NCBI GenBank assembly: GCA_900095095.1 | Contig: FMBT01000321.1 | Span: 1 to 64,000 of the forward strand | Length of the DNA stretch: 64,000 nt | Reading direction: 5' to 3' | DNA from: Fragilariopsis cylindrus CCMP1102 | Lineage: Eukaryota > Bacillariophyta > Bacillariophyceae > Bacillariales > Bacillariaceae | Part shown: positions 32,561-43,937 of the stretch, piece after piece | Position numbering within the stretch: the stretch's first letter is position 1 | How the letters are laid out: each line of letters starts with the position of its first letter | Position numbers and translations under genes: made by a program | Notes under the pieces: generated by a model | Database searches by the model: none | What the model was told of the DNA's origin: nothing | What the model saw: only the letters and a program-made list of their open reading frames with translations

Positions 32561-33415
32561 ACGAAATTTCGAGAATGAGATCTTTCAAACGATTTGATTG
32601 TAGATGGTATTGTTTTATAGTAAAGAAAAGTTAATATTACTGTTTATGAAATTCATCAATACTTTTTATTAATTTTTGTTAGAAAATTGCGTTGTATTTC
32701 TATTTCTTGTCCATTCAATTTTCCTGAAATAAACAAAACAATCCTACTGTATGAAGGAATTTTTCACTTTCCTACTTTGATATCTCGTGCAACAACGATT
32801 GTTCCAGTCAAACTCAATCTTGTTTTGGTGGGATATTTCGAAAGTTCGTCGCGCAATTCTTTCATGGACATTGAATTGAGATCGATCGAAACGATAAATG
32901 GCAATGATGATGACTATTATGGTGAAAAAGATAGATCGTTATCATCAAAAAGGCAACAACTATTACCATCATCATCAGGTCAAATATTTTTACAACAAGC
33001 TGAAACAGTACGTTTAGGGCAAAAAGATGGAAATTATATTCGTGCTACGGATTTAAAAGTACTACAATCATCATCATCATCTCAATCTCAATCTCAACAA
33101 CAACAAGTTGCAGTCAACAATGGTAAAAGTGCACGCTTTCATAATAAATTAAATTGAGAATCTTTGTTGCTATCTATAGATCTACTGGTAGTGGGTACGC
33201 AAGATATCAACTGAACACTGAAAACATTATACCACGTATGCATGATATGTACGGTACGTAAATGCGACTGCAATCTATATGATGATTTTCCTTCGAATTC
33301 GCGATCTATGGTAGGTTCTCATCATTATTCTATTCTCGGTTTAAAGACTTCTTCGTTCCGTTAATTCATCTTGAGTGATGGTTGATGCATTAGCAACTGT
33401 AGTAAATATTATATG
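32561..33415. other. Intergenic region with a possible small gene
   Basis: Apart from the weak open frame at 32687-33157, there is no recognisable feature. 33160-33415 contains no gene and separates two convergent transcription units. Confidence 0.4.
32687..33157 (+). CDS. Possible hypothetical protein (156 aa)
   Basis: An open frame on the same strand 126 bp after the glycosyltransferase stop. An internal ATG at about 32864 ([20 protein letters not shown]) is a likelier start than the first one, giving about 97 residues. The product is hydrophilic with Ser and Gln runs ([14 protein letters not shown]). It contains no recognised domain, and the Ser/Gln run is encoded by simple repeats, so it may not be a gene. 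Confidence 0.3.
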   Translation: MRCISISCPFNFPEINKTILLYEGIFHFPTLISRATTIVPVKLNLVLVGYFESSSRNSFMDIELRSIETINGNDDDYYGEKDRSLSSKRQQLLPSSSGQIFLQQAETVRLGQKDGNYIRATDLKVLQSSSSSQSQSQQQQVAVNNGKSARFHNKLN

Positions 33416-34831
33416 TTATCGTGGTCCACTTTTAAGTCTCCATACAAAATCGATAGAATTTAGAAGATCCTTTCGCTTTTCCAGTAACTTGCCCCTATTG
33501 TACGCATTTCGTTGATTCATAACCCATCTGCCAAGATGCATATCATTATTTTCACAAGTGTAAGTTCGTGGTACCTGAGTTGACTTGTGTTGTATCTTAT
33601 ACGCCACAAGTTGGTCATACATCTCCATCCATTTCCCATCAAGTACACATGCATACTTTGCATACCTTTCATTCCAAACGAAGCCAATCGATTCAAGACG
33701 TTCAATCCGATGTACGGAGATCGTTTTGATACTATACCTATGTCGTTGAGTACATACCCATGTTCCGAGTTGAATATCCGCTTCATCCCTACTGGGAAAT
33801 GACATAGATCCATTGTGCTGGTTTTTGTACGCAACGAGTTTCTGGAACATTTCGTCCCATTGATTATCTTGTGCATTCCAAACAAATCCGATAGAATCTA
33901 AAAGATTCACACGATGCTCTGATATTGGATTCTTTTTATATCGCTGAGTGTTTACCCAGCGACCAAGTTTCGGATCAGCGATATACACGTAGGGAACAAC
34001 CATAGAATTGTGCTGCTTTTTGTAGGAAACAAGTCGTCGGAACATTTCATTCCAGTTTTTATTTTGGTTCTTTGTGTATTTGATGTTTCCAACCGTGCGA
34101 GTACTACTACTACTTCCGGTAGGTAAAATCAAGCACCAATTCCCTTCCGTCCATGATTCGTACCCATCATCATCATCATCATCATCGTCATTAGCTTTGT
34201 TGTTAACTTCATCATTGTAACAAACACTATCTTCTTCTTCTTCTTCTTGCTTGACGGTAGTAGCGTGTTCATTATTTGATGGAGGAGGAGGAGGAGGTAA
34301 TAATCTTGTCTTCTTGTTTTTCGGTGTATCCTTCTTCATGACGGACGTTGCGTTGCAACTTCTTGATGATACGGTTCTCTTTCTACTACCACTACTACTA
34401 GTTCTACTGGGTGTGGCTGATGGGATGGCAGTATTATTTGCATTTGCATTTGTATTTGTATAACTACACGTAGTAGTAGAGGTTGGTAATAGCCAACCCC
34501 AATTCCCACTTGTCCAATCTGTATAATAATCGTCATCATCATCATCTGCATTCTTTCTGTTGCTGCTGCAATTATTGATTTCTGCGGGATTATTGTTGTT
34601 GCCGTCGTCTTCCTTTTCTTCTTCTTCCTCCTCCTTCTTGGCTTTTACTTGTTCGAACCCACAACTCTTTCTACTAGTAGTATCAGTAGCAGTGCCATCA
34701 TAGTTGTTGTTGCTGTTGTGATCATCACTATCGCGATCTTCTTCTTCTTTCTTTACGTGAATTATTGGAACATCATTTTTGGATGAAACAGCTTCTGTTT
34801 TGGATGAAACAGCTTCTGTTTTGATATTCAT
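33416..34831 (-). CDS. Helicase-associated (HA) repeat protein, 471 aa
   Basis: The C-terminal half has three consecutive HA repeats of about 65-70 residues (about 258-322, 325-393, 402-471). Each follows W.EM...LV.YK.QH...VP ... LG.WV..QR ... R...L.SIGFVW, the pattern of Pfam HA (PF03457), a small winged-helix-like nucleic-acid-binding module. No helicase motor motifs are present, so it is a stand-alone HA protein, common in diatoms. The N-terminal 250 residues are low complexity: long Asp/Glu and Asn runs, and two copies of a sequence around W.SGNWGWLLPTS and WTEGNWCLILPTG. An 8-residue unit SSKTEAVS is duplicated at the start. DNA or RNA binding is inferred from the family only. Confidence 0.8.
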   Translation of the reverse strand: MNIKTEAVSSKTEAVSSKNDVPIIHVKKEEEDRDSDDHNSNNNYDGTATDTTSRKSCGFEQVKAKKEEEEEEKEDDGNNNNPAEINNCSSNRKNADDDDDDYYTDWTSGNWGWLLPTSTTTCSYTNTNANANNTAIPSATPSRTSSSGSRKRTVSSRSCNATSVMKKDTPKNKKTRLLPPPPPPSNNEHATTVKQEEEEEDSVCYNDEVNNKANDDDDDDDDGYESWTEGNWCLILPTGSSSSTRTVGNIKYTKNQNKNWNEMFRRLVSYKKQHNSMVVPYVYIADPKLGRWVNTQRYKKNPISEHRVNLLDSIGFVWNAQDNQWDEMFQKLVAYKNQHNGSMSFPSRDEADIQLGTWVCTQRHRYSIKTISVHRIERLESIGFVWNERYAKYACVLDGKWMEMYDQLVAYKIQHKSTQVPRTYTCENNDMHLGRWVMNQRNAYNRGKLLEKRKDLLNSIDFVWRLKSGPR

Positions 34832-35275
34832 GATGACGATGAATCGAATCTAATCTACTAGTGATAATACTGATATTGTCGAAATAAAACAACAGGACTC
34901 TTTCTCTCTCTCTCTCTCTGCTATAATTGTTTGTTGATCCGCTATTTGTACGTAACAACTACTTTTGACTTGAACAACAGTCACTTGATGATGCGATGGA
35001 TGGCGTAAAAGGAGAAAGATTTGTATTTGTTTATTTCTTAACTACCGTAGTCGTAAATTGTAAATGGCTGGTTTAGTCAAGCAAGCGTTGTTCGAAAGAA
35101 GTGAGATGTCGTGATGTGAAGTAGAGGAGGGTACTGTAGTACCTGGTACGGTTCTCGATCGCTTTTAACAAAAAAATACTGTATGTACAGTACACCAAAA
35201 AAGAATGTTTCTTGGTGGGGATGATGATGCTTTCCCTTCACGAGTAAAACGAAAAAAAAACTTCAACGTTACTTA
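34832..35275. other. Intergenic region with a (CT)n microsatellite
   Basis: CTCTCTCTCTCTCTCT at about 34900-34919 lies upstream of the HA-protein start on its coding strand's 5' side. Nothing else is recognised. Confidence 0.5.
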
Positions 35276-35277
35276 TA

Positions 35278-35352
35278 CTTCCTCAGCGAACGCTTATTTC
35301 AACCGCGCTATCGCGTGAAAATTTAACACGTGTTATCAACACGTTCAACGGT
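35278..35352 (+). repeat. Mariner-like element left TIR
   Basis: CTTCCTCAGCGAACGCTTAT continues with high similarity to the reverse complement of 48394-48468 (one-base gap after CTTCCTC, a few mismatches, shared GCGTGAAAATTTA). Confidence 0.85.
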
Positions 35353-35648
35353 CAATCCAAATTTCACACACACGCGCTTAACGTGGGGAAAAATGCGTCA
35401 AGGTTCCTGATTGAATAGTGATTGATAAGTGATTGATACAATAAAATGCGTTGAACAAAGAATAAGGATGGGACGTTACTCAATACGTCGTACTGTACAA
35501 CAAAATAAATATCGAACTAACTATCATTACGATTGAATCATACATGCTATATTTATATTAATAAGTACTACTGTGTGTGTATATTTATGATGGATAGATA
35601 CTGTACGTACTGTACATACTGTACTTGTCAAATCCGCTCGTAGCAACG

Positions 35649-35801
35649 AACGGACAACTAAGAACGAATCCTAAGAACCAATCCGTTCGTTCGTTGCAAC
35701 TAAGAACGTCCATCGGATATCGTTAACGGACAACTAAGAACCAATCCTAAGAACCAATCCGTTCGTTCGTTGCAACTAAGAACGTCCATCGGATATCGTT
35801 G
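35649..35801. repeat. Tandem duplication, 76-bp unit
   Basis: CGGACAACTAAGAAC and the following sequence up to CATCGGATATCGTT occur twice, starting at 35651 and 35727, with about one mismatch. The sub-words CTAAGAAC and CGTTCGTTCGTTG recur within the unit. It lies in the mariner element's 3' non-coding part. Confidence 0.9.
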
Positions 35802-35886
35802 CGATTGTTATATTCGTTTCGTCCATTCCTCCCCGAAATAGATTGGAGCATCGTGTATATTGTTGTGTTTGTATATTGTAATTATA

Positions 35887-36772
35887 TCAATCGAATTCCC
35901 CATACCGTGCCTCGAATTGTGCTTGTTGTTGGTAGTCTTGTTGTCTCCTCTGTTCCTCGTCATCACTATCATCATCACTATCATCATCATCATCATCATC
36001 GTAATCAAATTCCTCATCATCCCGACTAGCATCTTCATAATAATCATAATCAAATTCATTACCATCCATCTCCTGTACCAACATTTCAAGTAAATTATAT
36101 GAAAGATGATTACCCGGATGGTAGAGATGATCATCTCTATGTACATTTAGCGCATCCTGGTATTCCTTTGTCACAACTGGCTTCTTGTATCGAAGCTTCG
36201 CTTCAACATCCACCACAGTAAGACACTCACGGACTTCCACACCACATGGTACAGTGGCTTGTTCATTTTCATATACAGGATGTACAACACTTCGGATACC
36301 ACAATGGAGTGATCTTGATGCCGTCACAAACTCGTCACCATCTTCACAATCAATAATGGCATTAGCAATTTGTGCATGATGCATATATGCACGAGATAGA
36401 GAAGCTAGTGGATAGTTGTTGTATACATGTTGAATTCCCCTCCAAAGTTCTTCTCTCTGTAGATAATGGGACCGATTGTGCAGACCTTGACATGCTGTTA
36501 GGGAACATAGCAGAATCCTTAGTATCGGTAGTGGGTGAATTAGGTGGTTGATTTCGAAGTTCCCAACCCCGTTGATTGAATTCCTTCTTCATCCATTTCT
36601 TCAGTGTTTTACACATGTGTGGTGTTGCATTATCCCATTGCTTCACCATTACAATTCGTTTCCCTGTACAAGTTGTCAATTGCTATGCCAATGCATCCAT
36701 TGCTGGTAGTCCCTCCTCCTTGAACAACTTCAATAGGGAAAACTTAGGTTCTTTATCAGTCCCTTCATTGGA
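35887..36772 (-). pseudogene. Mariner-like transposase, C-terminal part
   Basis: Reading down from the Copia-2 junction: residues continuing to GLPAMDALA, a stop, then VMVKQWDNATPH with the second catalytic Asp. QPPNSPTTDTKDSAMF follows, with the third Asp 39 positions later, the DD39D spacing of plant mariners (compare QPPNSPDLN..DLGFF). A frame change near 36490 leads into LQREELWRGIQHVYNNYPL. The frame 36384-35887 then closes with a very acidic tail (DDDDDDDSDDDSDDEE). Confidence 0.75.
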
Positions 36773-36777
36773 TCCAG

Positions 36778-36995
36778 TGTAGGCGTAAGGCGAGTGTCAC
36801 TATGGAATGACCGACCAGGACAGACCATATGAGTGGTATGACCGACCAGGGTCAGACCGCACATACACCGTACGAGTAGATATAGCCAATCATAGAGAGC
36901 TACTAAGCTCACTCTTCTAATAAACACTATTTACATACGTTAATAGCATAGAAGGTCTTCAGCCTAGTGAACTTAGGTAGCTAGATACATTTACA
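36778..36995 (+). repeat. Copia-2 left LTR (218 bp)
   Basis: Direct repeat of 46088-46305, preceded by TCCAG. It includes ATGACCGACCAGG twice (about 36807 and 36839) and AATAAACAC as a possible poly(A) signal. Confidence 0.96.
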
Positions 36996-37004
36996 GGTTA
37001 TGAG
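36996..37004 (+). promoter_or_regulatory. Copia-2 primer-binding site (half-tRNA-iMet type)
   Basis: GGTTATGAG is complementary to CTCATAACC of the initiator-tRNA anticodon stem-loop, and it abuts the LTR. Drosophila copia and yeast Ty5 use the same internal tRNA site. Only nine bases match clearly. Confidence 0.6.
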
Positions 37005-37258
37005 AACAAATATCTTTTATCACTGTTAAAAGATAATATAATAAAGTTAAAACAGGGTTTCGTTATCGATCATCATAGATCAACAACGACGTACATCGAA
37101 AGTTTAAAGGCTGTCGGTGATAGATTCTTACGAAACAAGTTTCGTGCACGTAAAAACTGTACCAAAAGCATACAAAACAGCGCGTGCGTTGAATTAAAAT
37201 TGCAAAAATCGCTTAAATAATAAATAAAAGCACAACAAATTTCTACAACACTTGTACC

Positions 37259-40200
37259 ATGGCTAAAAAGCACTCAAGAAAGTCAGGTAAGATGCAGACA
37301 AGCACATTGGACACAATGCCAATGTCACCACCGAGGGGTGGTAGAACAGTACCTACAGATTTCATTCCTTACGACGGTATAAAGGAGGAGGAGATCGAAG
37401 CGCTGAAGCTAGTTTTTCGACTGGATGGAAGCAATCCATACAAGGATGACCCATTCAATATAAAACCATTCATGCCGATGACACGGTATGAAGAAGCGGA
37501 TCACCAATCACACCTTGTCATACTACATGATGAAGAGTTGGAAGTAGACCAGAAGTATATTGCCATCGAAAACTTGATAAAGCAAATGTTTAGCACACAA
37601 CATGCATGGACTCCACCGACATGGACGCCACGAAGCAGATACCACTACGCCCAGCCACTTCATACTATCCTACATCAAACGGAGCCACAGTATAAGAGAA
37701 GAGGTAAAGCACCTAGAATCGTTGAATCACCACCACAGATACAACTATTGAAGGATTTAGCAGAGGAAACTGAACTTGACTCCAGCGACACCGGAAGTGC
37801 ATGGACAGTGAAGCAAGCCAAGCAGAGAGCTAAGCGAGCACGAGAAAGAGATGGAAGAAACACCTCTCGATCCAAAGCAAAGCAGCGCCTTGCAAATTCT
37901 AAGTCACCACAGAAACTCCAAAAGAAGTGCAAGACATATCATCACTATTCGATTCGGAAGCAGAAGAATCAGAAGTAGAAAAGGAAGACGAATTAGATGA
38001 TGATACAGTAAAGGAAGAAATGGATGATACAAAAGAAGAAATGGATGCTACAATCGATAGATTAGAACAACAGGAAGAGGTATACTTACGAGAACAAGAA
38101 GAGACCAAAAGTGAGGTACTCAATGATAGTAACCACACTCCCAGCGTACTTGGAACGGATAGCAACAACGATAGTAGTAGACTTGGATCTCGCAGTAGCA
38201 TAGACTTAGAAGATATGATCGATAAGAGGATGGAAGAAATGATGAATAGAAAGATGGAAGTGAGATACAAGGAATGGAAGTAAGAAACACCCAAGAACAC
38301 CTTGATTCCATCACCCGAATGATGCAATGGAAGAGAGTGCGGGTAATCAAATGAGAATAACAAAAATGATGTTACAAGATGCTGAATCAAAACTTATGGA
38401 ACTCACCTCAAAGATAGATGAAGTCACAAACCGAATCGATGAAGCAACCACAACAATTGCAGAAGTGGATACGGCCACATCAGTTCTTGCAGATCATCTG
38501 GAAGCAGCACAATAGCCATGCAACTCATAACAACATCCAGACAACTAACGGCAGGAGAAGCAGTAGCCATGCGATTGGGTGCAAAGAAACTAGCACAGAA
38601 GTTAACTGACCACACGGATGCACTAGTACAAGATCTCCAAAACCACAAGGACGCCTTAGCACAAGATCTCCAATGGTCCCCAGAGGAACTAGATCCAACG
38701 AGAATCAAAACAGCACTGAAAGATGCCATAGCACAAATCAAATCAGCGAGGGATAGCACCACCCTTGGATTGAGCGACATGGCACAGTCGATCAATAGGG
38801 AAAGCCGGAAGAATATCATTGTGGAAAATCGAACACAGTCATTAGCAACCAAGACAGAACTATCAAAGTTCACCAAGAAGGCAACGGACGACATGCTTAT
38901 TACATTAGCAATGATAGAAGATCAATCAAAGGCTGCAATAACATCTCTGGTAGACGGACCAGATTTTCGACAGATAATCCAAGATCAAATCAAAGCCTAC
39001 ATCAAGACATTCCCACAGGAAATGTCCGATACATTGATGGATTTCGCATTAGATTTCTTCAAGGATAATGATACAATCGACCATCATATCAGAGAAGTAG
39101 CATCCTCAGCAACAGACATCGAACATATCACAAACCAACTTGAGAGAGAAATCGATGGAATCGCGACGAAGTGGATGAACACCAACGTAGGAGATATCAC
39201 CAACAATCTTGGAAAAGAAGTGGATTGAATCGCGACAGAATGGATGCATACCAACGTAGACAAGGCAACAGACTGGACGCGAACCAACTTAAACAGAACA
39301 CCAAGCACAACCGGAACGGACCCAACTACAGAGGAAGAAAAATCGTACAATGAGACAATGGGTGAGGATGACATTGGAACAGGAGATACAGGCACAGGAG
39401 ATACAGGAAAATATAAAGGTCTATTTCCAGAGGCGAACAGAAGTTTTCAACAAGAACAAGCAGCACGAAAAGCCCGACAGGCAGAGGAAGCAGCACTGGC
39501 AGAGACTAAGAGAATGGGACACATCTCGAAATCAATCACAAGGTTTGGCACCATGGCAATGCACAAACATTGTATTCCAGCAAAGACGATGGTAACAATG
39601 GACCAAGCAAAACAACTGTACAACGAGATGTATGATGACTGCCTCATAGAGACATACCCACTCACCAAACTAAAGCACCTATCACCGACAGGGTCATGCC
39701 TACCACCAATGCACAACGAAACGGATAACACCATCGCCACCATCAGCCATGCAATCATGCGACGCCTTAAGGTCATTATACCGATCACCAACTTGGCAAT
39801 GCTTGACATACTCAGCCCATTCGATGAGGAACGCAACGGGTATGGAGCACTATATGCCATCATGAGAAGGACATGTGCGTTCATGAAACCAACCACGCAA
39901 GGATGGGGACCAACCTGGAACAAAGCAATGACCCCAAGTGCATATGTAGTAGAACTCCAAGCATCAGTAGCAACCCATGAAATGAGACACAACACCATAT
40001 ACTCGGAAGTTCAACAATCACAAGAAATGCTCCATCAAGCACTTCAATCGTATAATACATCAATTGCGACGAAACTGAGTGGAGACTTCAATCAATGGAT
40101 CCTCGCACATCCAAAGAAACCCCTCCCCAACACTTGGAAGACAACAGGTCTGGCAGACCTATTTGCAGATTACCCCAACACATCAAATAACAAGATCAAC

Positions 40201-40544
40201 ACCTTGTCGATCAACACATTCGATGGAAAACCAAAAGAGAATGGATATCGAGGGAAGGGAGCCAAAGATACTCCCTACGTAACAAGAAACAATGTGCATG
40301 TTGTAAGATGGCAGGACATAGTATAGGAGATCAGATATGTAGAATCGGAGCTCAAATATCACACGCAACAAAATTCGCAACAACGAATAAGGAAACTTAC
40401 GATACCAATGCAGATAAGTACTACAAATCGAACCGTCCAGTAATGATCAACAGGGTCATGAGATCACTCCCAACCTATGCATCAGACGAGACAATAAGAG
40501 AAGAGTGTGAGGAATGGACCAAGGACGATGAAGAGGAAGAGTGA
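37259..40544 (+). pseudogene. gag: Copia-2 Gag, coiled-coil, in several frames
   Basis: The start ATG is in a good context (ACCATGG). Frame 1 segment 37259-37978 (239 aa) is basic. One base short in an A-run (37920-37923), the frame continues from 37924 as an acidic coiled coil, then 38327-38515 (SKIDEVTNRIDEATTTIAEV) and 38518-39228 (ALVQDLQNHKDALAQDLQ). TGA at 39226-39228 interrupts a repeated unit (IATKWMNTNV / IATEWMHTNV). 39244-40326 is the C-terminal core, and 40308-40544 carries a zinc-knuckle-like CACCKMAGHSIGDQIC. Rejoined, it is about 1,090 residues, long for a Copia Gag. TGA 40542-40544 separates it from pol in the same frame. Confidence 0.7.
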
Positions 40545-43500
40545 CAAACATGCTGTCCTGAGAGATCGGTACAGCCTGCACGAAAGAAAACACCACATAT
40601 ACCATCGTCACCATCACCATCAGATAAAAGAATAAAGGGGAATATAATCATCAACAAAGTATCAAAACAACAACAAAGACAAACGATATCAAACGACGTA
40701 CCACACCACATCAACCATAACAATCATAACTACTGCTTTGTTGAAGCCCATACGAAGGATTTACAGGAACAACAAGCAGCAAACAATACCATCGTCCAGT
40801 TGAATAAAGAAAGGATGGCCATTGTCAATCGATTCAATCAATTATTATCTGAAACAGAGTGTAAAGATAAGATTTGTAACGAAAAGATAACTTGTAATGA
40901 ATTCAATAATATGGAAAAGAAAAATGAATATCTGGAAAAAGAACCAACAATCCTACCAACAACGCGTAGAATTCTACAGGAAAAACAGAAAATTCAGAGC
41001 GTGGAAAATCCGGAGAAGCAATCACGGGAATCAACGAAATCAGTTAAGACAACTCCAACGAATACGATTGAAAAATTACCAAATTCCGAGTCGGAGATGA
41101 AGACACATGTTTGTAAAGTATCGACGAATCCCCAATGCGGACAAGAACCAACAAACACGATTGAAGATTCCTTAACAAAAACACGTGGGAACGGAAACAT
41201 ACAGAACAGTAATACACAACACATACTTAACAATCATGAATCGGGAAACGAACAGAAAATCGATACACGTCTCATAATTAACACTAAGAGTACACGAACT
41301 GTAAAAGACTTCACGGACATCATCCGCGAATACAATACATATGGAGGAAGAACAATGCATGAGACAGGAGCATATATCATCAACGCAATTGAATATCGAT
41401 ACAACACGTGCAAGGCATATCAAAGCATGGTCAGCGCGACTAAAGCAAAATCAAATTTTTCAATCACTTCAGCAGACCTCACTCCCGCGTACACGCCGGC
41501 CGACAGCCTAGGTTCAACACACGGACAACCATATAATATAAATGCAGTTAAGCTACAGTCAACCTCAAATCGAAAATCAGTACGAGTAAAATTTAGAATC
41601 AAAAAGCTAAATAAGAGAGTCAATACAAACAATGAAGATGGGAATGAAATATTCAGTAAGAATGAACAAGCACAATATACCACAGAAATCAACGCACAAG
41701 GCGATACTGGAGCTAACTGCTCCGCAACTGACACGATTGATATCATACACAACTATGAAGAATTCGCAATCCCACAAGACGTTGGAGTATTCTCCGACGA
41801 TGAGACAAGTACAACTCTCCAAGCGTTGGGTGAAGGCGTGATTAAAATTTTGTCAGATCAAGGCTCTATTATGGAGTGGCCCGTGTTGTATACACCACTA
41901 TCGAGTGGTACAGTACTATCACCAGATAACTATCACTTCACTCATAAATTGAAATATTACGCGTTCTACCACCTTGGAACGACTAATAGTACTGGAAAAA
42001 TTGGATTTCTAGATTACAATCAAAATGAACTAGAATCAATCCAAATGAAACGCACTAACAATGGCGAATGGTTGACTTCCAACCAGATCTTACTACCACA
42101 CTCATTGAACAACAAACACATCATACGAGCAGTAACACGAAGATCGGATCGAATTAGAGACCTACAGTTGGAGAGAAATGACAATATGCAAGCAAAGGAA
42201 GATAGAATAATAATTGATCAACAAATCAATGAATCTTGGGCTACTGATATCGGAGCCCATCACTTCGAACAAATGAAGGAAGAAGCACACCCAATATTCA
42301 CTGACGTCAAGCTAAAGACAATGGACACACCACACCAATTATACACTCAGAAGATGAAGGAACTGGAACTATGGCACCAACGGATGGGTCATTGCTCAAC
42401 AAGAACATTGAATGAGACAAGAAAATGTGTAGAAGGAATCCCCGATCTACCAACCAATACACCGTTTTTCAAATGCCCATTCTGTGAAAGAGGCAAGATG
42501 GTCAAGAAGGGAGGCAATAAAACAACAGATAAGGACAACTTCATACCGGGACAAGCGTATCATATGGACCTAGCCTTCATAAGTGGACCATCGAATCTAG
42601 AAATAGATGCAGGGAAGAATAGTGAAGCACGACCAATCATCACTAAGAGTCGAGACGGATACATCGGATTCCTTACCATCATTGATGTATCATCACGGAA
42701 ACTATGGACCCATCCAATCAAGAATAAAGATCCACCAATCGAATATATCAACAAATTCCTCAAACGACATGGTATTAGAACAACAAACCCTTCAAAAGCT
42801 ATCATCACAACAAGTGGTACTGGATATTTGGCCAAGTCAAGAGCATTCGACGAAGCGGTGACAGCACAACAGTATATCATTCAACCAACAGATGATGATA
42901 TCGACTTCTTTGGGGATCTGCTACCGGATCAAGTTGGAGCGACGATCACTACAGATGGAGGAGGTGAATTATCCAAGTCACACGAGCTCACAAAGCTATG
43001 TAACTCTCATGGATATGAAGTCAATTCAACAGCCGCGGACGCATCTTCACAAAACGGAATAGTGGAAAGACCACACAGGACGTTGAAGGAAAGAATGAGA
43101 TGTATGATGTACTCAGCAAGACTAGGAACAGAGTTTTGGGCCGACGCACTATTACATGCAACATGGCTGTACAATCGTACATACCACAGTAAGATCAAGA
43201 TGACACCACTGCAAGCATTTTCAGGTCAAATACCAGCACTTGACAGCTTGATTACCTTTGGAGCCAAAATAACAGCGAAGAAGCCGGGTAGTAGACCAAC
43301 AACGTTGAACCCATGGTCGTATGATGGTATCTTTCTTGGGTACCAAAATACTATGCACAACATCAAGTACTGGGACATCAATACTGGAGCAATCAAAACG
43401 GCTAAGCACGATTCAAAGGATGAGATACAGTATGGAGACAGACCAACGAATCGATCACCGGCATCAAAACATCTAATGGAAGTTTTTACTGGAAGCGCTG

Positions 43501-43937
43501 ACCACACTACCTACATGAACCCTGAGAAGGTAGATCTACACTTAAAAGATAAGCTATCACCATCAGCAACAGATATATTGGAAAGCAACCTACTGAATTC
43601 ACCATTACCATATACAGTAGCAGCAGCAGCAACAATGAACAGGAGACAACAACGATGGACGGACAGGAGGATTAACAAATTAAAAAGAGCATTTCGACGA
43701 CCAGAAATAGGAGATTTACAACAAGAACTTGCAACATTAGATATATCAACAAACAAATATGTACACACTACATCACATACGATTCCATTAAACGAAAAAT
43801 CGTATCATCCAACATTAGGAATGATAGTAGCAACACACCCGGATATGAGACAAGCAATGGAATTAGTGGAGTTTCAAGTTGGAACTTCAACCCATCGTCA
43901 TATTCGATCATGGAAGAGAAGATTAAGGGGACAATAA
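40545..43937 (+). CDS. pol: Copia-2 Pol: protease and integrase
   Basis: The first ATG is at 40800 (1045 aa), but the frame is open from the Gag stop TGA at 40542. Pol is probably made by reading through that TGA (followed by C) or by re-initiation. From the 40800 start, aspartic protease is at Asp302 (AQGDTGANCSA), and the HHCC Gag-pre-integrase zinc site is LWHQRMGHCSTRTL...CPFC. The integrase core has Asp590 (HMDLAF), Asp719 (TTDGGGE) and Glu756 (NGIVERPHRT), DD36E spacing. The C-terminal part (TFGAKITAKKPG, DGIFLGYQNT) is typical of diatom Copia elements. The frame ends at 43937, 28 bp into the RT frame. Confidence 0.88.
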   Translation, partial: QTCCPERSVQPARKKTPHIPSSPSPSDKRIKGNIIINKVSKQQQRQTISNDVPHHINHNNHNYCFVEAHTKDLQEQQAANNTIVQLNKERMAIVNRFNQLLSETECKDKICNEKITCNEFNNMEKKNEYLEKEPTILPTTRRILQEKQKIQSVENPEKQSRESTKSVKTTPTNTIEKLPNSESEMKTHVCKVSTNPQCGQEPTNTIEDSLTKTRGNGNIQNSNTQHILNNHESGNEQKIDTRLIINTKSTRTVKDFTDIIREYNTYGGRTMHETGAYIINAIEYRYNTCKAYQSMVSATKAKSNFSITSADLTPAYTPADSLGSTHGQPYNINAVKLQSTSNRKSVRVKFRIKKLNKRVNTNNEDGNEIFSKNEQAQYTTEINAQGDTGANCSATDTIDIIHNYEEFAIPQDVGVFSDDETSTTLQALGEGVIKILSDQGSIMEWPVLYTPLSSGTVLSPDNYHFTHKLKYYAFYHLGTTNSTGKIGFLDYNQNELESIQMKRTNNGEWLTSNQILLPHSLNNKHIIRAVTRRSDRIRDLQLERNDNMQAKEDRIIIDQQINESWATDIGAHHFEQMKEEAHPIFTDVKLKTMDTPHQLYTQKMKELELWHQRMGHCSTRTLNETRKCVEGIPDLPTNTPFFKCPFCERGKMVKKGGNKTTDKDNFIPGQAYHMDLAFISGPSNLEIDAGKNSEARPIITKSRDGYIGFLTIIDVSSRKLWTHPIKNKDPPIEYINKFLKRHGIRTTNPSKAIITTSGTGYLAKSRAFDEAVTAQQYIIQPTDDDIDFFGDLLPDQVGATITTDGGGELSKSHELTKLCNSHGYEVNSTAADASSQNGIVERPHRTLKERMRCMMYSARLGTEFWADALLHATWLYNRTYHSKIKMTPLQAFSGQIPALDSLITFGAKITAKKPGSRPTTLNPWSYDGIFLGYQNTMHNIKYWDINTGAIKTAKHDSKDEIQYGDRPTNRSPASKHLMEVFTGSADHTTYMNPEKVDLHLKDKLSPSATDILESNLLNSPLPYTVAAAATMNRRQQRWTDRRINKLKRAFRRPEIGDLQQELATLDISTNKYVHTTSHTIPLNEKSYHPTLGMIVATHPDMRQAMELVEFQVGTSTHRHIRSWKRRLRGQ

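Noticed and set aside
43910-43937. Programmed -1 frameshift between Copia-2 integrase and RT
   Set aside because: No X XXY YYZ slippery heptamer in the right frame; a single missing G in a GGGG run restores continuity, and similar homopolymer breaks occur elsewhere.
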